NCBI GenBank assembly: GCA_038231615.1
Contig: JBBRLA010000320.1
Coordinates: 1-9,377 of the forward strand
DNA from: JBBRLA01 sp038231615
GTDB taxonomy: Bacteria; Myxococcota_A; Polyangia; Palsa-1104; JAEUJZ01
Length of the DNA stretch: 9,377 nt
Direction: 5' to 3'
In this document: positions 1 through 5,421 of the stretch, piece after piece
Position numbering within the stretch: position 1 is the first letter of the stretch
Layout: each line of letters starts with the position of its first letter
The notes under the pieces: model-generated
Seen by the model: only the letters and a program-made list of their open reading frames with translations
Database searches by the model: none
What the model was told of the DNA's origin: nothing
Position numbers and translations under genes: made by a program

Positions 1-260
1 CCTTCGTGCTCCGGGTGTACCTCGGGGCTCTGCCGATGACGCCGGAGACCTTCGTCTCGCGCGTGTTCTCGTTGCGTGGTCGTAAGGAGATCGAGCCTGA
101 GGTCGAGCGGATCGTGTTCTACGAAAACCCGCGAGATCCAGAGGTCACTGCAGCAGTCAAAGACGCCTGTCGTATCTTGAACGATCGCAAGCTACAAAGA
201 GAAGGGCGGCTTCTGCTTTACTCCATCGAGGAGCCCCCCACGGGCAGCCAGTTCAGTTGA
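1..260 (+). CDS. C-terminal fragment of unrecognised protein (5' end outside window)
   Basis: An open frame enters from the left edge (first whole codon at position 3) and ends at TGA 258-260, giving about 85 residues. The first in-frame start-like codon is a GTG at 6, but the frame is open to the edge and no ribosome binding site can be assessed, so this is best read as the tail of a longer gene. The visible part is charged and soluble-looking (a basic SLRGRKEIE stretch, then FYENPRDPEV, then an RILNDRKLQREGR helix-like segment) and has no membrane segment or signal peptide. I do not recognise the family. The tail of a transposase or other DNA-binding protein is possible but unsupported. It converges with the minus-strand operon ending at 364. 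Confidence 0.55.
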   Translation, partial: FVLRVYLGALPMTPETFVSRVFSLRGRKEIEPEVERIVFYENPRDPEVTAAVKDACRILNDRKLQREGRLLLYSIEEPPTGSQFS

Positions 261-302
261 TCGGATCGATCTCCTCCCCTCTGGCCGAAGTCCCTGTCTG
301 AG

Positions 303-328
303 AGCGCCGCCCGCCAGCACGCGGCGCT
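303..328. repeat. GC-rich perfect inverted repeat in convergent gap
   Basis: AGCGCCGC (303-310) and GCGGCGCT (321-328) are perfect 8-bp inverted arms around a 10-nt loop. It lies between two genes that end facing each other (260 on + and 364 on -), so a transcription-blocking or 3'-end-protecting hairpin is plausible. No T-tract follows on either strand, so it is not a classical intrinsic terminator. Confidence 0.5.
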
Positions 329-339
329 GCCCGTGAAAG

Positions 340-366
340 CGGCCCCCAGGTAGGGCCGGTTCTTTA
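340..366 (+). terminator. Candidate intrinsic terminator for the leftmost gene
   Basis: CGGCCC (340-345) pairs with GGGCCG (353-358) across a 7-nt loop, and GTTCTTTA follows. This is a 6-bp GC stem with a short, impure T-tract on the + strand, about 80 nt after the stop at 260. Its T-tract overlaps the TAA stop (366-364) of the opposing gene. The short stem and weak T-run keep confidence low. Confidence 0.35.
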
Positions 367-2034
367 TGGGGCCAGCCGGGAATAGCGAAGGGCGTCCCGG
401 TCCTTCCCCTGCCCCTCCAGCGCCGCCGCGAGCTGGCGATAGAAATCCGCTCGCGCAGCGGCGGGACGGGCGTGCAGGGCATCTTTCAGATAGACGTCGT
501 TCTTCTCCAGTTCCGGGCGCGGGATGCCCCATACCAGGTAGGGGATCGCCTCGTCATCTCGCTCCAGACGGATAAGGACGTTGGCCAGGTTGTAATGCGA
601 CCAGACGTCCCGGTCGCCGCCGTCGATCCCCAGCGCCAGCGCCCGTTTGAAGTAGGACTCGGCCGCCTTCAGTTCGCCATGATCCACCGCGTCGACCCCA
701 AGCCAGTTGTAGGCCCCGGCGTTGTCGGGGACCACCGCGATGCCCCGGGTGAAAAGGGCGCGCGAGTTCCGCCAGGTGCCGACCTGTGCGTGGGTTAGCA
801 AGCCAAGACCCAAAAGGACCGCGGCACCGACCCCGATGCACACCAGCGCATAACGTCGGGACCCGGGTCCAAGGCCAGGACCCGGGCCAGGACCAGGAAT
901 GGACCAGGCGCCCATAATGAAGATCCCGCACAGCGGCAGATAGGTGTAGCGGTCGGCGTAGGCCTGCCCCCCCACCTGCACGATACCGATGACCGGCACC
1001 AGCAATCCCAGGAACCACAGCCACCCCACCACCAGGTGAGGCCGGGTACGTGCGCATCGCGCGACCGCCGCGCTGATGGCGGCGAGCAGCAGCATGGACA
1101 GGGCGACCTTGCCCGCCGGCCAGGTGCCCGGGTGCGGGTACATGAACGCCAATCCAGTGGGCAGGAAGGTCTTGTTCAGATAAAATGAGTAGGCGACAGC
1201 CGCATTGGCCAGGCGCCCGATAAAGCCCAGGTGCTGCACCACCGCCGTGGCCCCGCCGTTATATTGTGCATAGAACGTCGCAACGCAGCTTGCCGCAGAA
1301 AGGGCGAACAGGGGCAGCTTTTCGCGCAGCAGGGGCCACACGGGACCCGGCCAGCGGCACAGGGGCCAGAAGTCCAGAAGGAGCATCAGGAAGGGCAAGC
1401 TGACCAGCATCGGCTTGCACAGCAGGCCCGCGGCGAAGAGCAGAATCATCAGCCCGTAGCGCCAGGAAGCGCGGCCGGCGTCACACTGCGTGCCGGCTGC
1501 ACGTCGATGATTGACAAAAGAAACATAGGCGTGCAGGGAAAAAAGGGCCAGGCAGGTGGACAGTACGTCCTTGCGTTCGGAGACCCAGGCCACGGACTCC
1601 ACGTGCAGCGGATGCAGGGCGAAGAGCACCGCCACCATGCCGCTCCTGTGCGCTGCCCCGGTCATGCGACAAAGGACCGCGTACACAAGCAGCGCGTTGG
1701 TCATGTGCAAACCGACATTGACCACATGATGGCCGCCGGCCCACCCTCCGAAAAGCTGCCAGTCCAGGGCGTGGGACAGCCAGGTCAGGGGGTGGTAGTT
1801 GCACTCCTCGGTGGTCGTGAAGGCCCAGCGCAGGGTGTCCCAGGTCAAGCCGGCGTGGACGTGCAGGTTGCTGATGACGTAGTTGAGGTCGTCCCACTTG
1901 ACGAATTCGGCGTGTCGAACCTGCCCGTAGCACAGGGCGGTGGACAGCAGGATAAGGCCGCACCAAGCGCTGTGCCAGGCCACCGGTCCCGCCAGAAGTC
2001 CCCAGAACCGGCGGTCGCGATCCGCGCAGGTCAA
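364..2034 (-). CDS. GT-C/TMTC-like polytopic membrane protein with C-terminal TPR repeats
   Basis: This 556-residue integral membrane protein resembles the bacterial TMTC-like, O-mannosyltransferase-type (GT-C fold) proteins, which are thought to move sugars from polyprenyl-phosphate donors to exported acceptors. After the first membrane segment there is a luminal-type acidic pair in KWDDLNYV (D48, D49), the usual GT-C catalytic position. Family hallmarks follow in order: HPLTWLSHALDWQLFG (81-96), HPLHVESVAWVSERKDVLS (141-159), FYAQ-GGA (254-262), YPHPG (299-303) and ADRYTYLP (360-367). About ten hydrophobic segments are visible. Residues 436-469 and 476-509 form two TPR-like helical pairs, fewer than many relatives carry. 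A Gly-Pro-rich linker sits at 380-391. The start is TTG 2034, whose TTGA overlaps the stop of the upstream gene, suggesting translational coupling; a GTG at codon 17 is the alternative. Acceptor and sugar are unknown; the co-transcribed exported proteins are candidate acceptors. Confidence 0.85.
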   Translation of the reverse strand: MTCADRDRRFWGLLAGPVAWHSAWCGLILLSTALCYGQVRHAEFVKWDDLNYVISNLHVHAGLTWDTLRWAFTTTEECNYHPLTWLSHALDWQLFGGWAGGHHVVNVGLHMTNALLVYAVLCRMTGAAHRSGMVAVLFALHPLHVESVAWVSERKDVLSTCLALFSLHAYVSFVNHRRAAGTQCDAGRASWRYGLMILLFAAGLLCKPMLVSLPFLMLLLDFWPLCRWPGPVWPLLREKLPLFALSAASCVATFYAQYNGGATAVVQHLGFIGRLANAAVAYSFYLNKTFLPTGLAFMYPHPGTWPAGKVALSMLLLAAISAAVARCARTRPHLVVGWLWFLGLLVPVIGIVQVGGQAYADRYTYLPLCGIFIMGAWSIPGPGPGPGLGPGSRRYALVCIGVGAAVLLGLGLLTHAQVGTWRNSRALFTRGIAVVPDNAGAYNWLGVDAVDHGELKAAESYFKRALALGIDGGDRDVWSHYNLANVLIRLERDDEAIPYLVWGIPRPELEKNDVYLKDALHARPAAARADFYRQLAAALEGQGKDRDALRYSRLAP

Positions 2035-3785
2035 CTGCGCCGCACCTTCTGGACTGCGGGGAAAGGGGCGCCGGAATAAAACCCATTGACCCGGCCCAGG
2101 TCGCCGCGGGTGACGGCGAAGAGGACCGCGGCCATGGCCGTCTCACCCCACTTTTGCCGCATGTCGGCGCCGGTCGCCGAGGTGGTGAACCCCGGAGTGA
2201 AGGGAATGAGGTCCCCGGTGCGCAAGTCCCACAGGCCGCCCTCGCCGGGGCCGGGGGCGTCGTGGGCGTTGGTCACCACCGGATCGCCCGGGACGAAGCG
2301 GTCGCCGCCGAAAAAGCCGGTGTTGAGCAGCCCATTGGACATGATCCAGGTGCGGTTCTGGCCGCCCGCCGTGGGGTCGTTCCAGTTGGAGATGTTGAGG
2401 GCGGTGCGCGGGGTATCGCCGATGAAGGCGATGACCGTGTTGTCCCCCAGCCTGACCTGCGGGTAGAACGGATCCGGCACATCCATCAGGTCGCCCATGA
2501 AAGCATTGAGCAGGTTACCGAAGATCGCCGCCGCGGTGGCGGCATTGATACCCCCGACGCCGCGCCTGGTGAACAGGGCATGGGGGTCGTCATCGAAGTA
2601 GCCCAGAACCACTTGTGCCGTCAGCCCCAGCTTCAGGGCCTTGGCGGTCACGATCAGGCGGTCGCGAAGTTCGCCGGCCCGGGGCAGATCGCCGGTGACC
2701 CCATAGCGCAGTCGGTCGGCCTGGGTGGGGGTAAGCGTCCCCGACAGGTCCCTGAAAGGGGCGTCCCCACGGGAAAACGGCGACGGGGCGGATTTGCCGC
2801 TGCCATGGAACCCCCGCTGGCACGCAGCGAAAAGCCCGGCATTTTCGGGGTGGTTTAGAAGACCGGCGGCACGGGTGGTGCTTCGGCTCAAAAGATCCAC
2901 CATCCCGGAAGCGCTGGCCGCGGTGGCCGGGGTGGGGGCGCCTGGCAGACTGCCATAGAAGGCCCGGGCATCGCCGCCTTTTTCGTCCTTCAAATTGCCC
3001 AAAATGACCACCGGGACGACGGCCGGGATCGCCAACTGGAGGGTGGCCGCCGCCGCCATCACCGTCCACCCCCGGTCCTTATTGATCCAGTGGTTGTGGG
3101 CCCCCTGAATGTGAAACGGGGTGATGCCGCCGCCGTCGATGGCGGTGATGGCCTTGCTCAGGCCGTACTCGGCGACCCACGGGGTCTCGCGCGCCAGCAC
3201 AATAAAGTTTTGCGCCTTGTCGGCACCGATGTTGCCGGGGATCGGCTGGCGGCCCGAAAGGCGAAAAACCTTCCTGTCGATGGCGCGGGACGTGCCATGG
3301 GTGCTGACGAAGCCGCGGAAGGCCTGGTTGTCCACCCCGTGCAGATACTTGAAGCGCTCGCCTGCTGCCCAGGCGCCCACGCCTGTGTCGGGTTTCGCGG
3401 CGGGACGTTCATAGTGGGTGGTGTGGGAAATCTGGGGGGAAAAGGGGGTGGCATCGCCACCCTCGTCCGCGCCCTGAAGAAAGTGCCCGGCGAAGGTGGG
3501 GGTGTAGCGGTCGCCGCTGGGGGATCGGGTGTTCTTGACGCTGTCGGCGAAGGAGTCGGGGTGGGGAAAAAGCAGCTGTGGGTAGCCGTGGGCGCCGCGC
3601 TGCCCGCACAAGATCACCAGACGCTGTGTGGGGAAGCAAGGGTCGCCATGGGCCAGCCCGCCGGCCCGCTGAAGGAAGTCGAGGAGGCGCGTGGGACCCC
3701 AGCCCAGGGCGGCGCCGATGGCCACCGCCCCGGAAAGGAAGGTGCGGCGGGTCGAGCCGCGAAGTTCCTGGGCGAAAATCCCCAC
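2031..3785 (-). CDS. Tat-exported DUF1501-like protein (degenerate alkaline-phosphatase-superfamily fold)
   Basis: This 584-residue protein has a twin-arginine signal: STRRTFL at 11-17, then an Ala/Gly-rich hydrophobic stretch to about residue 30. It is therefore predicted to fold in the cytoplasm and be exported by Tat. Several landmarks line up with the DUF1501 family: RLVILCGQRGAHG (55-67) matches its 'RLVVVFLRGGADG' opening, GYFDDDPH (395-402) sits where 'GGWDTH' is usual, and FIGDTPRTALN (454-464) matches 'FGRTPRIN'. MAAVLFAVTRGDL near the end resembles the usual C-terminus. The metal-site-like residues are altered, so catalysis is doubtful. DUF1501 proteins have no settled function and often sit beside haem proteins, as here. 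The start is GTG 3785, with no good Shine-Dalgarno and only 13 nt after the cytochrome gene, so expression probably depends on coupling. No in-frame ATG lies near the N-terminus. The family call rests on remembered motifs; the Tat signal is clear. Confidence 0.75.
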   Translation of the reverse strand: MGIFAQELRGSTRRTFLSGAVAIGAALGWGPTRLLDFLQRAGGLAHGDPCFPTQRLVILCGQRGAHGYPQLLFPHPDSFADSVKNTRSPSGDRYTPTFAGHFLQGADEGGDATPFSPQISHTTHYERPAAKPDTGVGAWAAGERFKYLHGVDNQAFRGFVSTHGTSRAIDRKVFRLSGRQPIPGNIGADKAQNFIVLARETPWVAEYGLSKAITAIDGGGITPFHIQGAHNHWINKDRGWTVMAAAATLQLAIPAVVPVVILGNLKDEKGGDARAFYGSLPGAPTPATAASASGMVDLLSRSTTRAAGLLNHPENAGLFAACQRGFHGSGKSAPSPFSRGDAPFRDLSGTLTPTQADRLRYGVTGDLPRAGELRDRLIVTAKALKLGLTAQVVLGYFDDDPHALFTRRGVGGINAATAAAIFGNLLNAFMGDLMDVPDPFYPQVRLGDNTVIAFIGDTPRTALNISNWNDPTAGGQNRTWIMSNGLLNTGFFGGDRFVPGDPVVTNAHDAPGPGEGGLWDLRTGDLIPFTPGFTTSATGADMRQKWGETAMAAVLFAVTRGDLGRVNGFYSGAPFPAVQKVRRS

Positions 3786-3798
3786 CAGGTGCCCAGGA

Positions 3799-5139
3799 TT
3801 ACATCGCCTCTGCGGCGGCCCACGAGGTCAAAAGGGCGTTGAAGTCGTTGTAGCAGCCGCCCGGCAGACCGGCGGTGACGCAGTTCGCGTTGCTCCACTT
3901 GTAGGGATGGAGGTTCGAACGCGTGGGATCGGTGTTGGTCGAGATCACCTTCAGCCCATTGTAGAACTTGAGCGATTCGCAGAGTTTGCTCAAGTCCACG
4001 CCGGCGGTGGTGACGATGCCCATGTTGAGTCCAGCTGCCTGAGTCGTCGTGTCGTGGCACTTGCTCTGCAAGCAGGAGGTGTACTTCCCGGCGTTGGTGG
4101 CCTTGATGTAAGGGACGATGCTGTCATGGAAGATGTTGTAACCGGTGGTGCTGCACGGGTTGCCCGACGACACCGTGCCGACCAGCTCCAGCACGCCGAA
4201 AATCACCGAGAGCGACGAGCCGGGGTGGTAGCCGGTCAGGGTGAAAAGGCCGGGCACGATAAGGTTCCCCGCGCCGGGGATGTCCTTGCCGCTGGCGTCC
4301 ACGTCGTTCTGGTTCAGCCCCACCGTCTTGTCCGTCGTCGAAAAGCTGTCCAGCGGATCCGGGTGGGGCACGCCGTAGAGCCACACCAGGAAGCGCGGAT
4401 TGCCCATGTGGATCGTGCGCTGCTCGTTGGCCTTGGCGTTGGCCTTAGCGTTGAAAAGGCGCAGATTGCTGATCTCCAGGTCCCGGTTGTTGGGCAGGAC
4501 CGTGGCGTAGAACTGAAGGGAGATGCCGTTGAAGGCCGCCGAGATCTGCCCGAAGTCGATGATGTTGTTGACCTTGGTGTTGCCCACGCTGAGTGCGGGG
4601 TAAAACGGCGGCACCTGCGGCTTGAAGGGCTGGGTCACCAGGCGGGCGCGCTCGGTGTTCTCCAGTTGCAGCCAGGCAAGGACCGTGTCCCACTCGCTGC
4701 TCAGGCCGGGGACGCATTGATCGGCGGGCGGGCACAGCGCCGGCCCGGTGTGACGGCCCTTGCGCAAGAGCAGGCTCTGGGTGGGATCGGCGATGATGAA
4801 GTCGTGCCAGTTGGTGACGGTCAGATAGGGATCGTAGGTATCCGGCGAGGCCGACTTCAAGAACGAAGGGCCGACGCCCCCGTCGATCTTGTGGCAGGCG
4901 CCGCAGGTGCTCAGGAGCAGAGGCTGGACCACCTGGGTGAAGGTCTGCCGGGCCGTCAGCGAGCTGTCCAGGGTAAAACCCCCATCGCTGCGCATGTCGA
5001 CGGCCTTCTGGGTCGGCAGCGTCAGGTCCGGCGTGTCGGCCTTGGGCGCGCTGGGGAGACAAGACGGGAGCGCTGTCCCGGAAAGCGCGGCCATGAATAC
5101 GGCGAGAACAAGTCGTTTCATGTTTATCTGTCCCTGCAC
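3799..5139 (-). CDS. Lipid-anchored c-type cytochrome-domain protein
   Basis: This 446-residue protein (from GTG 5139) is exported and probably lipidated. A charged start (MKR at 7-9) and hydrophobic run lead to TALPSC with C27 as lipid anchor. A c-type cytochrome domain (about 65-162) carries CGACH (79-83), with the common 'F..V.PLL...CG.CH' lead-in and 'W..VLAWLQLEN' close. Residues 185-325 look like a beta-rich domain (DFGQISAAFNGISLQF, LEISNLRLF, SVIFGVLELVG). The C-terminal domain (about 326-446) has CLQSKCH (356-362), a CX4CH variant that may bind a second haem, plus four more cysteines (329, 387, 420, 429). Electron transfer or redox sensing at the periplasm or outer membrane is inferred; no enzyme function is visible. 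It is first in a three-gene operon behind a sigma-54-like promoter. The GTG is preferred because GGAGGAG lies 7 nt upstream; ATG 5121, preceded only by AGGGA, is the alternative. Confidence 0.82.
   Translation of the reverse strand: MQGQINMKRLVLAVFMAALSGTALPSCLPSAPKADTPDLTLPTQKAVDMRSDGGFTLDSSLTARQTFTQVVQPLLLSTCGACHKIDGGVGPSFLKSASPDTYDPYLTVTNWHDFIIADPTQSLLLRKGRHTGPALCPPADQCVPGLSSEWDTVLAWLQLENTERARLVTQPFKPQVPPFYPALSVGNTKVNNIIDFGQISAAFNGISLQFYATVLPNNRDLEISNLRLFNAKANAKANEQRTIHMGNPRFLVWLYGVPHPDPLDSFSTTDKTVGLNQNDVDASGKDIPGAGNLIVPGLFTLTGYHPGSSLSVIFGVLELVGTVSSGNPCSTTGYNIFHDSIVPYIKATNAGKYTSCLQSKCHDTTTQAAGLNMGIVTTAGVDLSKLCESLKFYNGLKVISTNTDPTRSNLHPYKWSNANCVTAGLPGGCYNDFNALLTSWAAAEAM
4426..4453. repeat. 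12-bp tandem micro-repeat inside the cytochrome gene
   Basis: On the + strand GTTGGCCTTGGC (4426-4437) is followed by GTTGGCCTTAGC (4438-4449) and a partial third unit (GTTG). On the coding strand this gives an AKANAKAN stretch at residues 231-238. In-frame copy-number change would only lengthen or shorten a surface loop of the beta-rich domain. Confidence 0.7.
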
Positions 5140-5146
5140 GTTGATT

Positions 5147-5153
5147 CTCCTCC
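5147..5153 (-). promoter_or_regulatory. Strong ribosome binding site that decides the cytochrome gene start
   Basis: Read on the minus strand, GGAGGAG (5153-5147) is followed by a 7-nt spacer and GTG 5139. This is near-ideal Shine-Dalgarno spacing and favours the GTG over ATG 5121, which would lie 25 nt away. Confidence 0.7.
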
Positions 5154-5161
5154 AGAAGCAC

Positions 5162-5181
5162 TCATGCTAAATTCGTGCCAA
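5162..5181 (-). promoter_or_regulatory. Near-consensus sigma-54 (RpoN) promoter for the three-gene operon
   Basis: On the minus strand TTGGCACGAATTTAGCA (5181-5165) matches the -24/-12 consensus YTGGCACGrNNNTTGCW at every defined position except one (TAGC for TTGC). The GG (5179-5178) and GC (5167-5166) pairs are separated by exactly 10 nt as required. Transcription would start near 5154, leaving a leader of about 15 nt that begins with the GGAGGAG ribosome binding site. No sigma-70 promoter of similar quality was seen in front of this gene. Confidence 0.6.
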
Positions 5182-5185
5182 TTCA

Positions 5186-5211
5186 GTTATTTAAAATACT
5201 AAATAAATAAC
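5186..5211. repeat. AT-rich perfect inverted repeat next to the sigma-54 site
   Basis: GTTATTTA (5186-5193) and TAAATAAC (5204-5211) are perfect 8-bp inverted arms with a 10-nt spacer (arm centres 18 bp apart). The repeat lies immediately upstream of the -24 element. It could be an operator or part of a bendable AT-rich segment. Because the surrounding DNA is very AT-rich, chance occurrence is more likely than for the repeat at 5237-5285. Confidence 0.5.
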
Positions 5212-5236
5212 CATTGTTTCTAAAGACTTGCATGAG

Positions 5237-5285
5237 GGTCATTTTTTTCCAATCTGTGTAATGTATTTCAAAGTACAAAATGACC
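5237..5285. repeat. 9-bp perfect inverted repeat, candidate enhancer (UAS) pair
   Basis: GGTCATTTT (5237-5245) and AAAATGACC (5277-5285) are perfect inverted copies with a 31-nt gap. Their centres fall about 87 and 127 bp upstream of the predicted sigma-54 start site (near 5154). That is the usual distance for enhancer-binding-protein sites. Alternatively they are arms of a small REP-like element, because the right arm continues into an ACCTGTCC motif that recurs nearby. Confidence 0.5.
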
Positions 5286-5319
5286 TGTCCTTTTGTCCCT
5301 AGCCTGGGGCCACCTGTCC
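5283..5319. repeat. Direct repeat ACCTGTCC
   Basis: ACCTGTCC occurs at 5283-5290 and 5312-5319, 29 bp apart, with a partial TTGTCCC copy between them (5293-5299). Read on the minus strand these are GGACAGGT motifs, the second preceded by two more G's. They adjoin the AAAATGACC arm, so this whole segment may be a repeat element remnant or a cluster of regulator sites. Confidence 0.45.
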
Positions 5320-5346
5320 CCACCTTCATCGACCCCGTGGGCCTGG

Positions 5347-5363
5347 CCCTGCCAAGGGCAGGG
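5347..5363. repeat. Compact GC hairpin in the divergent gap
   Basis: CCCTGCC (5347-5353) and GGCAGGG (5357-5363) pair perfectly around a 3-nt loop. No T-run follows, so it is not a standard terminator. It lies about 60 nt before the metallohydrolase start and would fold in that mRNA's leader if transcription begins upstream of it. The function is unknown. Confidence 0.5.
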
Positions 5364-5421
5364 TAGCACATCCTGGCAACACGTGCTTGACTAAAGGTAG
5401 GCACGAAGGCAACATGAGAGG

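Noticed and set aside
1231..2079. 282-codon plus-strand open frame opposite the GT-C gene
   Set aside because: It is Gly/Gln/Ala/Arg-rich with no domain, and the opposite strand encodes an unmistakable membrane protein. It is a GC-rich shadow.
3691..5202. 503-codon plus-strand open frame antisense to the cytochrome gene
   Set aside because: Its length comes from high GC content. Its translation is low-complexity Val/Gly/Arg/Ala, while the minus strand carries a lipoprotein signal and CXXCH motif.
5373..5390. Second sigma-54-like site (CTGGCA...CTTGA) on the + strand before the metallohydrolase
   Set aside because: The spacing is 2 nt too long and the GC of the -12 element is missing, so it does not fit RpoN.
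5183..5404. 73-codon minus-strand open frame upstream of the cytochrome gene
   Set aside because: It runs through the AT-rich repeat region and the sigma-54 promoter, has no recognisable domain or convincing ribosome binding site, and its middle is simply a translation of the repeat motifs.
5387..5415. Sigma-70 promoter from TTGACT at 5387-5392
   Set aside because: At 17-nt spacing the -10 would be CAACAT, a poor match that would place the start site at or beyond the ATG region. No convincing promoter for the metallohydrolase was found.
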